A DNA stretch of 64,000 nucleotides from Lachnoclostridium sp. An196 (GTDB lineage: Bacteria; Bacillota; Clostridia; Lachnospirales; Lachnospiraceae): positions 372,001 through 436,000 of the forward strand of contig NZ_NFJZ01000001.1 in NCBI RefSeq assembly GCF_002160135.1. Reading direction: 5' to 3'. Of this stretch, positions 35,043-43,285 are shown in pieces (the stretch's first letter is position 1; each line of letters starts with the position of its first letter). The notes beneath the pieces were generated by a model. The model worked only from the letters and a program-made list of their open reading frames with translations. It was not told the origin of the DNA and ran no database searches. Position numbers and translations under genes: made by a program.

Positions 35043-35666
35043 ATGGAACAGCTGATAGAACAAGTGATGGATACGATGACGAAAGCCGGACTGGTGCAGG
35101 TGGAAGTATCGGCAAGACATGTTCATCTGACAGATCAGGATGTGGAAGTCCTGTTTGGGAAGGGAGCGGTTCTGCATGAAAAGAGGCCGCTTTCCCAAAA
35201 AGGACAATATCTCAGCGAGGAACGGGTGACTCTGATCGGACCGAAGGGAAAGAAGGAGCGCGTGGCTGTTCTGGGACCGGTCCGCAGCGCGACGCAGGTG
35301 GAGCTGTCCGTCAGCGACTGCGTGTCTCTGGGAGTGAAAGCGCCGCTTCGGGAATCTGGTGACGTGGAAGGCTCAGGACCGATCACCATTGAGGGACCGG
35401 CCGGGAGCATTTCCATCACTCAGGGCACGATAGTGGCCCACAATCATATCCATGTACCCACAGACGTGGCGCGTATGCTGGATCTGAAAGACAAAGAACA
35501 TGTGAGTGTGAAGATCTTGAGCGAGCGGCCGGTCACTTTTGAAGATGTGATCATTCGGGTCAGCGATGCGTTTACTTTCCGAATGCACATAGATTTTGAT
35601 GAGGCCAACGCGGCATCCGTCAGTGGATTTACTCTGGGGAAGATTATACCCCACGGAAAAGAATAA
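35043..35666 (+). CDS. pduL: PduL-type phosphate acyltransferase (EutD role)
   Basis: Converts acetyl-CoA to acetyl phosphate and recycles CoA within the compartment. About 207 residues with the PduL signatures VEVSARHVHLTDQDVEVLFG (zinc His residues), FGKGAVLHEKRPLSQKGQYL, VLGPVRSATQVELS and IVAHNHIHVPTDVA. The N-terminal helix MEQLIEQVMDTMTKAG fits an encapsulation tag. ATG 35043 or 35031 is possible; GGAGG lies between them. It replaces the Pta-like EutD of enterics. Confidence 0.95.
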   Translation: MEQLIEQVMDTMTKAGLVQVEVSARHVHLTDQDVEVLFGKGAVLHEKRPLSQKGQYLSEERVTLIGPKGKKERVAVLGPVRSATQVELSVSDCVSLGVKAPLRESGDVEGSGPITIEGPAGSISITQGTIVAHNHIHVPTDVARMLDLKDKEHVSVKILSERPVTFEDVIIRVSDAFTFRMHIDFDEANAASVSGFTLGKIIPHGKE

Positions 35667-35691
35667 TAGTAGCTTAAGGAGCAGACAGCGG

Positions 35692-36507
35692 ATGGATATC
35701 AGACGTGTGGAAGAATTTATGAAACTTGTGGAGGAGTCAGAGACGAAGACCTTTCCATTTACCGGAAAGCTGAAGGTCGGGGTGGATCTGGGAACTGCCT
35801 ATATCGTACTTGTGGTGCTGGATGAGGAAAATCATCCGGTAGCCTGCGAGAAGCAGGCGGCCAGTGTGTTGAGAGACGGTGTGGTGGTCGATTATACAGG
35901 GGCGCTCAGGATCGTCAGAGAACTGAAGGAAAAACTGGAGACAAGAATCGGACAGGAGCTGGTAAACTGTGCGATCGCCATGCCGGCAGGAACGGAAGGC
36001 AGCGTTAAGACCCATCAGTATGTGGCGGAAGGCGCAGGATTTGAAGTGACCGCCATATTGGATGAACCTTCCTCTGCCAACGCGGTCTATCAGATAGAAG
36101 ACGGCGTGATTGTGGATATCGGAGGAGGAACGACCGGTCTGGCGCTTCTGAGAGGCGGAAAGGTAGTAGAGATCGAAGACGAACCCACAGGAGGAACCCA
36201 TCTGACGCTGGTACTGGCAGGAAACTACCATATATCATTCGCAGAAGCAGAAGCAATCAAGCAGGATTACAGCCGCCATAAAGAGATTCTGCCGGTGGTA
36301 AAGGCGACGGTGGAAAAAATTGCATCCATCATCAATCGCTATATCAGGCCCGGCGATGTGGATACCATTTATCTGTGCGGCGGTACCTGCTGTCTGACAG
36401 GGATCGAGCAGATCATACAGAAGGAGACGGGGATCCGGACGATCAAACCGGCGAATCCGTTCCTTGTGACCCCCACGGGTATTGCGATGAACTGCAGGAT
36501 CAGCTGA
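35692..36507 (+). CDS. eutJ: EutJ chaperone-like protein
   Basis: A 271-residue Hsp70/actin-fold ATPase found in eut operons. Phosphate 1 is KVGVDLGTAYIVLVVLDEEN, phosphate 2 VIVDIGGGTTGLALL, and the adenosine loop YLCGGTCCLTGIEQII. Role not established; presumed assembly chaperone. ATG 35692 follows AAGGAGC at a 10-base distance. Longer frames reach into pduL and are unlikely. Confidence 0.92.
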   Translation: MDIRRVEEFMKLVEESETKTFPFTGKLKVGVDLGTAYIVLVVLDEENHPVACEKQAASVLRDGVVVDYTGALRIVRELKEKLETRIGQELVNCAIAMPAGTEGSVKTHQYVAEGAGFEVTAILDEPSSANAVYQIEDGVIVDIGGGTTGLALLRGGKVVEIEDEPTGGTHLTLVLAGNYHISFAEAEAIKQDYSRHKEILPVVKATVEKIASIINRYIRPGDVDTIYLCGGTCCLTGIEQIIQKETGIRTIKPANPFLVTPTGIAMNCRIS

Positions 36508-36542
36508 GACAGAATTAAATAAAGAGGAAGGAGGGAACTGAC

Positions 36543-37295
36543 GTGGATATGGATGCTTTGATTGACGAGATCTGCCGCAGAGTGCAGCAGAAAATTCAGG
36601 CACTGGAAAACAGGACGGAAGACACGAAACCGGCTATCTTAATCCTGACTCCGGACCATGGCACAGCCTGCCATGAGATGCTGGAAGATGAGAAACTGGC
36701 GGAATGTTATCGGACGGAATGCGCGCTTTTGAAAGAGTACCAGTGTTCGCCCGCGGATTATGAAGCGGTGGTCGCATACGGCATGAGCAACGAGTCGCTG
36801 GGAAAGATCGCGTACGGAATCTTTGACAGCGGTTATACCCGTTTGTTCGGACAGTCGATTTTAGCCGGAAAGAAAATTTATCTGGTGGAAGAAGAGATCG
36901 AACTGTACCGTTATAAAGATACTGCGCCGAAGGCGTACTACGGATGCCTGGAAGCCAGTCTGGAGATGCTGAAAAACAGCGGAGTAACCATAGCGTCCCA
37001 GTCGCAGATCCCCGACCTGATCCTTCACGGAGAACCGGAGGAAGGCGTGGAGCCGGAAGGGCCGTCCAAAGACTGTGAAGTCCCGAAAAAGGACGAAAGC
37101 TGTGTGAAAGAGGCGGTGCTGGACAAGAGGGTTATCACGGAGAAGGATATGATAGACCTGGGAAATAACAGGGTTCGGAAAGTAACCGTAGGTGAAAAGG
37201 CGATTCTGACAGACCTGGCGAGGGAATATGCCTCGAAGCACCGGATTGCCGTTCTGCGCAGGGGTACCTCTTCAGGAAAGGGGCATAACCTATGA
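36543..37295 (+). CDS. Conserved ethanolamine-operon protein of unknown function
   Basis: A 250-residue protein of the type found only in Firmicute eut operons (TIGR02536-like by recall). It opens with an amphipathic helix (MDALIDEICRRVQQKIQAL) resembling a cargo tag. A Rossmann-like middle part follows (AILILTPDHGTACHEMLED, YGIFDSGYTRLFGQSILAG), then an acidic linker. The C-terminal segment AILTDLAREYASKHRIAVLR echoes the EutT N-terminal stretch ILSPAAREYLQQCKIRI. Start GTG 36543 after AAGGAGGG; the stop overlaps eutN. Biochemical role unknown. Confidence 0.85.
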   Translation: MDMDALIDEICRRVQQKIQALENRTEDTKPAILILTPDHGTACHEMLEDEKLAECYRTECALLKEYQCSPADYEAVVAYGMSNESLGKIAYGIFDSGYTRLFGQSILAGKKIYLVEEEIELYRYKDTAPKAYYGCLEASLEMLKNSGVTIASQSQIPDLILHGEPEEGVEPEGPSKDCEVPKKDESCVKEAVLDKRVITEKDMIDLGNNRVRKVTVGEKAILTDLAREYASKHRIAVLRRGTSSGKGHNL

Positions 37296-37585
37296 AAACA
37301 GGAAGAGTCATCGGAAATATCTGGGCAACGAGAAAAGCAGATAATCTGTCTGGTCTGAAACTGCTGGTGGTACAGCCGATCAGCCTGCTGGACGACAGCC
37401 CGGTAGATACGCCCATTGTGGCGGCAGATATCATCGGAGCCGGTACCGGAGAGAAAGTGATCTATGTAGGCGGCAGCTCCGCAAGGAGCGCCGCCGGCAG
37501 CAGAGAGATTCCGGTGGACGCGACGATCGTAGGCATCGTGGACGACCAGGAAATAGACGAAAGCCTGATAAACGGAAAGCGGTGA
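37292..37585 (+). CDS. eutN: Microcompartment vertex protein EutN
   Basis: A 97-residue EutN/CcmL protein; pentamers cap the vertices of the shell. Features are GRVIGNIWATRKADNLSGLK, DIIGAGTGEKVIYVGGSSAR and DATIVGIVDDQEI. The start overlaps the previous stop (ATGA). Confidence 0.97.
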   Translation: MKTGRVIGNIWATRKADNLSGLKLLVVQPISLLDDSPVDTPIVAADIIGAGTGEKVIYVGGSSARSAAGSREIPVDATIVGIVDDQEIDESLINGKR

Positions 37586-37589
37586 TGCT

Positions 37590-38939
37590 ATGGATTTTGT
37601 AGAAGCAGTAAAAGCGGCGGGCGTGGTAGGAGCCGGAGGAGCGGGATTTCCCACTCACGTAAAACTGAACGCGAAAGCGGAGTGGTTCCTGGTTAACGCG
37701 GCAGAGTGTGAGCCGCTGATTGAAACAGACAAGTATCTTTGCCGTACCTATCCGGACCGGATCGTGGAGACGGTGAAGACGATTGCAGGACATCTGGGAG
37801 CTTCCCACGCGGTGATCGCGCTGAAGGCGAAATACCGGCGCGAGATGGAAGCTCTGCAGGGGGCGATCGATAAAAGCGGAGCGCCGGTGGAACTGTTCGG
37901 TCTTCGGACGTTTTATCCGGCAGGCGATGAGCAGACCCTGGTTCAGCAGGTGACGGGCCGGGTAGTGCCGGAACGGGGACTGCCGCTGGATGTGGGGTGC
38001 GTTGTGGACAACGTGGGAACGGTTCTTGCCATCGCAGATGCCCTGGAAGGAAAACCGGTGTCGGAAAAGTTCCTGTCTGTGACGGGAGCTGTAAAACAGA
38101 CCCGGATGTTCCATGTGCCGCTGGGGACTCCGATTACGGAGATTCTGAAGGAAACGGAGATCACAGAGCCCGATTATGCGGTGATTGTAGGCGGGCCCAT
38201 GATGGGACGCATGCTGAAGGATAAAGAGGCGATCCGGCAGGCAGTAGTTACGAAGACCACAGGTAATCTGCTGGTACTGCCTGCAGATCACTATCTGGTA
38301 AAGAGATCGGAACTGACGGAAGAGCAGATGATCCACCGGGCAGCGACGGCCTGCATCCAGTGCAGAATGTGCACCGATATGTGTCCGCGTTTTATGATCG
38401 GGCATGAAGTGCGGCCCAATATGGTGATGAGAAACCTGTGGAGAGAGAAGAGCATCAGCTCCAACGAGGAGTTTGAAAAGGCGTTTGGCAGCGCGGTCAA
38501 CTGCTGCAGCTGCGGCGTCTGCGAGATGTTTGCCTGTCCTATGGGGCTGTCGCCGAGAAAAATGAACGAATACGCCAAGAAGCTCCTGAAGGAGAGAGGA
38601 ATCAATCCGGCGCGCAATATGCATCCGGTAGCCAGAGAAGCGGTCGAGTATCGGAAGATTCCCACCGAGAGACTGATCGCCAGACTGGACCTTTCCCGGT
38701 ACGTGACGCACGACCTGCCTCAGTTTACAGAGGTGAAGGTAAAAGAATGTATGATACCGCTGTCCCAGCACATCGGGAAACCTGCTTTGCCGTCGGTGAA
38801 GGCGGGAGACCATGTAGAGAAGGGCGCGCTGGTAGCCGCAGCGGCCGAAGGGCTGTCTGTGAACATCCATACAGGAATGAGCGGCGTTGTGACCGAGGTC
38901 ACGGACAAAGGGATCAGAATCTGTGGAGAGGAGGAATAA
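37590..38939 (+). CDS. PduS-like corrinoid reductase (RnfC-like)
   Basis: A 449-residue electron-transfer protein. The N-terminal glycine-rich part (GVVGAGGAGFPTHVKL) binds FMN/NADH in relatives; an SLBB region follows. Two 4Fe-4S clusters are indicated by CIQCRMCTDMC (255-265) and CCSCGVCEMFAC (305-316). The C-terminus is lipoyl-like (VKAGDHVEKGALVAAAAEGL). PduS supplies Co(I) corrinoid for adenosylation, so it should serve EutT here. It is followed 3 bases later by a PduT-like shell protein. Confidence 0.9.
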   Translation: MDFVEAVKAAGVVGAGGAGFPTHVKLNAKAEWFLVNAAECEPLIETDKYLCRTYPDRIVETVKTIAGHLGASHAVIALKAKYRREMEALQGAIDKSGAPVELFGLRTFYPAGDEQTLVQQVTGRVVPERGLPLDVGCVVDNVGTVLAIADALEGKPVSEKFLSVTGAVKQTRMFHVPLGTPITEILKETEITEPDYAVIVGGPMMGRMLKDKEAIRQAVVTKTTGNLLVLPADHYLVKRSELTEEQMIHRAATACIQCRMCTDMCPRFMIGHEVRPNMVMRNLWREKSISSNEEFEKAFGSAVNCCSCGVCEMFACPMGLSPRKMNEYAKKLLKERGINPARNMHPVAREAVEYRKIPTERLIARLDLSRYVTHDLPQFTEVKVKECMIPLSQHIGKPALPSVKAGDHVEKGALVAAAAEGLSVNIHTGMSGVVTEVTDKGIRICGEEE

Positions 38940-38942
38940 ACG

Positions 38943-39482
38943 ATGAGCAAAGCGATTGGCATGGTTGAATTGTCCAGCATTGCAAAAGGAATAGAGACCA
39001 GTGATTACATGGTAAAAGCTGCTCAGGTAGACTTGTTACGCTCATCCACAGTCTGCCCCGGAAAATATGTGGTGATTGTGGGAGGTGATACCGGAGACGT
39101 AAAGGCGGCTATGCAGGAAGGCCTTGCCAGAGGCGGGGAATATGTAGTGGATTCTCTCAGAATCTCCAATGTGCATGAGCAGCTGATTCCGGCGCTTACC
39201 GGAACCGTTTCGGTGGAAAACCCGGGAGCAGTGGGAGTGATAGAATTTTACTCCATGGCTTCTGCCATACTGGCGGCGGACGAAGCGGCCAAAGCAGCAA
39301 ATATTACGCTGATCGAGGTGCGTATGGGATATGCGGTCGGCGGAAAAGGATTCGTGACCCTGACGGGAGATGTGGGTGCGGTCCGGGCTGCGGTAGCGGC
39401 GGCAAAACAGGACAAAGATCTGTACGTGGCGAGCACGGTGATTCCAAGGCCGTCGCCGCAGGTCTTCAAGTCTCTGCTGTAG
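38943..39482 (+). CDS. PduT-like tandem BMC shell protein
   Basis: A 179-residue protein with two BMC domains (KAIGMVELSSIAKGIETSDY and GAVGVIEFYSMASAILAADE). PduT trimers carry a 4Fe-4S cluster at the pore through Cys108 (numbering recalled from Citrobacter). Here residue 108 is Ala, while Cys38 in TVCPGKY is kept, so the cluster is probably absent or bound otherwise. Its place after the PduS-like gene mirrors pdu operons. Confidence 0.9.
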   Translation: MSKAIGMVELSSIAKGIETSDYMVKAAQVDLLRSSTVCPGKYVVIVGGDTGDVKAAMQEGLARGGEYVVDSLRISNVHEQLIPALTGTVSVENPGAVGVIEFYSMASAILAADEAAKAANITLIEVRMGYAVGGKGFVTLTGDVGAVRAAVAAAKQDKDLYVASTVIPRPSPQVFKSLL

Positions 39483-39546
39483 GGAATAGAGACACACTTC
39501 AAAGACAACAATGGGCCGTCCGGACGGGCGGCGAGAGGAGGAAAGT

Positions 39547-40785
39547 ATGTTTCAGGAATTAATTGACAACATTACGAACGTGAGTGTATTTACGGACAGT
39601 ATCTCAGAATGGATCAGCAACATCTCCATCAACTCTGTGATCATTTTGATTATGATGATCTTTATGCTGGTAGGAGCCATCGACAAGATCCGCGGAAATA
39701 AACTGGGATATGGCGAAAAATTTGACGAAGGTTTCAATGCGATGGGCCCGCTGGCGGCATCTATGGCCGGCGTTGTGGCGGCGGCTCCGGTATTGGCAAT
39801 TATTCTGCAGCCGATTATCGTGCCGATCTACAGCCTGTTCGGCGCAGACGCATCCATGTTTGCCACCACGCTGCTGGCATGCGATATGGGTGGTTATCCG
39901 CTGGCAATGCAGATGGCAGGGAACGAAGCTATCGGTAACTTCTCAGGTCTGATCCTGGGAACCATGATGGGGCCGACCCTGGTGTTCACGATCCCGGTTG
40001 CGCTTTCTATTATTAAGAAAGAAGACAGACCGTATCTTGGCGCAGGTATCTTCGCAGGTATGATCACCATTCCGATCGGCTGTATCGTCGGCGGTCTGGT
40101 CATGAATCTGACTCCTTACAAGCTGGATGTCGTTACCATCATCCAGAACCTGATCCCGGTTATCATCATCGCGGCCCTGATCGTTGTAGGTCTGTGGGTA
40201 GCGCCGCTTAAGATGATCAACGGATTCAGCAAATTTGGTTCGGGCGTTACAATTGTTATCACCATCTTTACCGCTATTGCAGTATTTGAGTATCAGACAG
40301 GCATTAAGTTCCCGCTGCTCAACATCATGGTAGAAGCAGACGCGGACGGCGTAGTTCCTCTGGAAAATGGTCTTCTGACATGCGGTATCATCTCCATCGT
40401 GTTGATCGGAGCATTCCCGATGGTTGAGTGGATTACCCGTACCTTCGGCGGCGCCCTGGAAGCTCTGGGCAAGAAGTTCGGCATGAACGAACAGAGTTCT
40501 GCAGGTCTTGTGGCAACTCTGGCGAACAACATTGCCATGTTCAACATCATGGGCGATATGAATCCGAAAGGAAAACTGCTCAACGTGGCGTTCGCAGTCA
40601 GCGCGGCATTTGTATTCGGCGATCACCTGGGATTCACCGCAGGCGTGAACCAGGATATGATCCTTCCGATGATCATCGGCAAACTGGTTGCAGGCGTTAC
40701 CGCATTTATCGTAGCCAACGCCCTGTCCGGCAAACTGCTTGAGAAGGTGGACGAGAGCCTTAAGGCGCAGGCAAAAGAAGACTGA
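39547..40785 (+). CDS. eutH: Ethanolamine permease EutH
   Basis: A 412-residue inner-membrane transporter with about ten to eleven hydrophobic segments; it imports ethanolamine when the free base is scarce. Family stretches: KLGYGEKFDEGFNAMGPLAA, LACDMGGYPLAMQMAGNEAI, GTMMGPTLVFTIPVALSIIK and FGDHLGFTAGVNQDMI. ATG 39547 follows GAGAGGAGGAAAG. Confidence 0.96.
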   Translation: MFQELIDNITNVSVFTDSISEWISNISINSVIILIMMIFMLVGAIDKIRGNKLGYGEKFDEGFNAMGPLAASMAGVVAAAPVLAIILQPIIVPIYSLFGADASMFATTLLACDMGGYPLAMQMAGNEAIGNFSGLILGTMMGPTLVFTIPVALSIIKKEDRPYLGAGIFAGMITIPIGCIVGGLVMNLTPYKLDVVTIIQNLIPVIIIAALIVVGLWVAPLKMINGFSKFGSGVTIVITIFTAIAVFEYQTGIKFPLLNIMVEADADGVVPLENGLLTCGIISIVLIGAFPMVEWITRTFGGALEALGKKFGMNEQSSAGLVATLANNIAMFNIMGDMNPKGKLLNVAFAVSAAFVFGDHLGFTAGVNQDMILPMIIGKLVAGVTAFIVANALSGKLLEKVDESLKAQAKED

Positions 40786-40829
40786 TAATCAGACGGACAT
40801 AGAGCTGCCCTTGAAAGAAAGGATAAGAT

Positions 40830-41264
40830 ATGAACGTTAGCGAAGAATTGATCCGCGAGGTAGTTAAGCGGATCCTGGAGGAGTCCGCGAAAGCGGATTC
40901 CCCCAAGGAAGATTTTGTAAAAGAAAAAGATCCCAGCGGTATTATCAAGATTCAGACAAGCACTGTAAAGTGCGAGCCGTTCAAACAGGAGGGCGTGACG
41001 CTGAAGGATGTGGTGACGCTGGAAGAAGCTCCGCGTATGGGGTGCGGCATTATGGAACTGGATCATACCAGCTTCGAGTGGACGCTGACCTACGACGAGT
41101 ACGACATGGTTATTGACGGCGTATTGGAAATTGAGATTGACGGCCGGGTGCTGACCGGAAATCCGGGAGATATTATCTATATTCCCAAAAACTCCCATAT
41201 CCATTTCCAGACTCCGTCCAAGACGAGATACGCGTATTTTGTATATCCGGCAGACTGGCAGTAG
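40830..41264 (+). CDS. eutQ: EutQ cupin-domain protein
   Basis: A 144-residue protein. The first 20 residues (NVSEELIREVVKRILEESAK) form a basic/hydrophobic helix of the encapsulation-tag type, followed by a linker. The C-terminal EutQ cupin reads MGCGIMELDHTSFEWTLTYD and ILEIEIDGR-like VLEIEIDGRVLTGNPGDIIY. EutQ was reported to have acetate kinase activity in Salmonella. Last recognisable eut gene. Confidence 0.95.
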   Translation: MNVSEELIREVVKRILEESAKADSPKEDFVKEKDPSGIIKIQTSTVKCEPFKQEGVTLKDVVTLEEAPRMGCGIMELDHTSFEWTLTYDEYDMVIDGVLEIEIDGRVLTGNPGDIIYIPKNSHIHFQTPSKTRYAYFVYPADWQ

Positions 41265-41303
41265 GATAGAGGCAAATAATCAGAGAGAGAAGGTGCAGGA
41301 GAT

Positions 41304-42536
41304 ATGGAGATTCGTTTTGTAAGACCGGAGGAGGAAGCGCAGCTGGCAAGAAATATACAGACGGCTTTTCCCTCCAAGACACCCGAGTCTCTCTTAAATA
41401 ACATGGGAAGCGAACTGGTAAAGCCTGATGAAGGACGTTACCTGGGCTGCTTCGACGATGACGGGACGCTGATCGGTTCCACGCTCCTGATGGATTTTCA
41501 GATGAATGTGCGGGGAAAGCTGATGAAAATGGGAGGCACTGCCTATGTGTCTACCAGTTTCCTTCATAAGAAGGAACACATCGCCAGAAATATGATCCGT
41601 GTGGGCATCGGCGTCTTTGCGAAAACCGGTACTCCGGTAGGGGCGCTGCACCCTTTTAATCCGGCGTTTTACGGAAAAATGGGATTCGGATACTGCAATG
41701 AGTCAGTAATGTATTCTCCAAAACCTCAGTATATCCGCTCTTACGGAGACAAATCCGGTCTGGCTTATGCCAGACCGGGAGATGAGGAAGAAATCCTGGA
41801 GTTTTATCGAAACTATGCACGGAAAACGCATGGAGCCACTATACATCCGTATATGGACAGACACAGGATCTTCGATATGCCTTATGTGGTGGTGTGCCGC
41901 AGAAACGGCAGGATCACCGGCTATCTGACCTTTGAATTTGTGGAAGTGGATCATTATACGGATATGTACCATGATCTGGCGGTCCGCGAGATTGTGTGCG
42001 AGGATATGGAAACGATGAAACAGTTTCTGACATTCTTTGCGTCACAGATAGATCAGATCGACCGCGTCAGAATCTACACCCATGAAGATAATTTCCACAT
42101 GCTGTTCACCAATCCGGACAGCGGAGAAAATCGTGCTTTTGACGGCGCGATTCAGGAAGTGGGAAGGAAGAACATGGGTTATATGTTCCGGATCTTCGAT
42201 GTAAAAGAATATTTCCGTCAGCAGAGCCACTGCGAGCGGCCGGCCGAACGGGAGTTTACGCTGGAACTGCAGGTGGACGACAATTTTGTGGAGGAAAACA
42301 GCGGAAGTCTGTATCTTCATGTAAAAAACAACAGCGTGAAACTGACAGACGGTCCCCGGGCAGATGTGGTTCTGCGGACAAATATTGCGGATCTTTCCTC
42401 TTTTGTTATGGGAGCGATTCCGCTGAGTGCGTTTCTCTGGACCGGAAGGATGACATGCAGCGACAGAAGCTATGAACAGGACATTCAGAATGCTCTCGGA
42501 TGGAGCCGGAAGCCGAAGAATTATACTTATTTCTGA
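41304..42536 (+). CDS. Eis-like GNAT acetyltransferase
   Basis: A 410-residue protein with an N-terminal GNAT domain (IRFVRPEEEAQLARNIQTAF; acyl-CoA region HKKEHIARNMIRVGIGVFAK), a second GNAT-like domain, and a C-terminal sterol-carrier-like domain (FVMGAIPLSAFLWTGRMTCS). This three-part layout matches Eis/enhanced-intracellular-survival proteins, which acetylate amines. It lies 39 bases after eutQ with no terminator between, so it may be read with the eut operon. Substrate unknown. Confidence 0.85.
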   Translation: MEIRFVRPEEEAQLARNIQTAFPSKTPESLLNNMGSELVKPDEGRYLGCFDDDGTLIGSTLLMDFQMNVRGKLMKMGGTAYVSTSFLHKKEHIARNMIRVGIGVFAKTGTPVGALHPFNPAFYGKMGFGYCNESVMYSPKPQYIRSYGDKSGLAYARPGDEEEILEFYRNYARKTHGATIHPYMDRHRIFDMPYVVVCRRNGRITGYLTFEFVEVDHYTDMYHDLAVREIVCEDMETMKQFLTFFASQIDQIDRVRIYTHEDNFHMLFTNPDSGENRAFDGAIQEVGRKNMGYMFRIFDVKEYFRQQSHCERPAEREFTLELQVDDNFVEENSGSLYLHVKNNSVKLTDGPRADVVLRTNIADLSSFVMGAIPLSAFLWTGRMTCSDRSYEQDIQNALGWSRKPKNYTYF

Positions 42537-42553
42537 TAGAAGAGGTGACGCGG

Positions 42554-43123
42554 ATGACAAAAGTGGATGCAGGAACAGGACAGACAGAGATCCTGTCCAG
42601 GTATCTGGATAAAGATGATTTCCTGGATCGCTATATCCGCAGGGACGGTTCAGAAGAGGACTGCAGGCTTTGCCCTTATTATGGGAAACGCTGGTCCTGC
42701 CCGCCCGGACTTCCTCATGCTTACAGCTATCTGGAAAAGTATCAAAGCCTTTGTCTGGTGGCGCTGAAAGTGAATTATTCACAGGAGGTACGTGGAAAAG
42801 CGAAGGATAATCCGGAATACGCGGATCAGATCCGTGAAGAAGTGTATGAATCAGCCAAACGGAAACTGTTGATGAAGCTTCTGGAGCTGGAGAAAAGGAT
42901 TCCGGGAAGCAGGACTCTGGGAGCGGGGCGCTGTATTCTCTGTGAGCATTGCACCAGGGAAGAAGGAAAACCCTGCAGACATCCGGAACTGAGACGGTAT
43001 TCCATTACAGGTTTTGGCCTGGATTTCGGAAAGATTCTGGAAGAAGTTTTCGGACTCCCGCTTTTGTGGGCGGCCGATGGTCTTCCGGAGTATGATGTGG
43101 CAGTGGCGGCGCTGTTTTTTTAA
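42554..43123 (+). CDS. DUF2284 metal-binding protein
   Basis: A 189-residue cytoplasmic protein with conserved Cys motifs: CRLCPYYGKRWSCPPG and, later, GAGRCILCEHCTREEGKPCRHP. These match DUF2284, thought to bind a metal or Fe-S cluster; function not known. ATG 42554 follows AGAGGTGACGCGG. It starts 17 bases after the acetyltransferase gene and probably shares its transcript. Confidence 0.85.
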   Translation: MTKVDAGTGQTEILSRYLDKDDFLDRYIRRDGSEEDCRLCPYYGKRWSCPPGLPHAYSYLEKYQSLCLVALKVNYSQEVRGKAKDNPEYADQIREEVYESAKRKLLMKLLELEKRIPGSRTLGAGRCILCEHCTREEGKPCRHPELRRYSITGFGLDFGKILEEVFGLPLLWAADGLPEYDVAVAALFF

Positions 43124-43142
43124 AAAACCTTTGATTTTATGC

Positions 43143-43170
43143 TTGCATTTGCCGCAAGTTGTGCTATACT
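43143..43170 (+). promoter_or_regulatory. Promoter of the rimP-nusA-infB operon
   Basis: TTGCAT at 43143-43148, a 16-base spacer and TATACT at 43165-43170, with TG one base before it (extended -10). Confidence 0.65.
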
Positions 43171-43200
43171 GAAAAAAGCATGATATGTAGACTGAAGAAA

Positions 43201-43268
43201 GGGGTGGACAAAAGTCCACTCCTTCTTATGTAAGCGGGTTTTTACAGTCCTTTTACATAAGAAGGAGT
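43201..43268 (+). promoter_or_regulatory. Structured leader with two competing hairpins upstream of rimP
   Basis: Hairpin A pairs GGGGTGGAC (43201-43209) with GTCCACTCC (43214-43222) around AAAA. Hairpin B is a perfect 16-bp stem, ACTCCTTCTTATGTAA (43218-43233) with its complement at 43253-43268. They share the bases ACTCC and cannot both form. The right arm of B contains AAGGAG, a ribosome-site mimic, just before the true AAAGGAGG at 43271. No T-run follows, so control would act on translation or mRNA decay. Confidence 0.7.
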
Positions 43269-43285
43269 ATAAAGGAGGATCGCAA

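Noticed and set aside
37431-38870. Minus-strand frame of 479 codons opposite the PduS-like gene
   Set aside because: The plus strand encodes a protein with two complete Fe-S motifs; the antisense frame has no start context or known motif.
22328-41303. Adenosylcobalamin riboswitch in the eut operon
   Set aside because: Looked for because it occurs in some Firmicute eut loci. Intergenic gaps inside the operon are too short, and no B12-box-like sequence was noticed.
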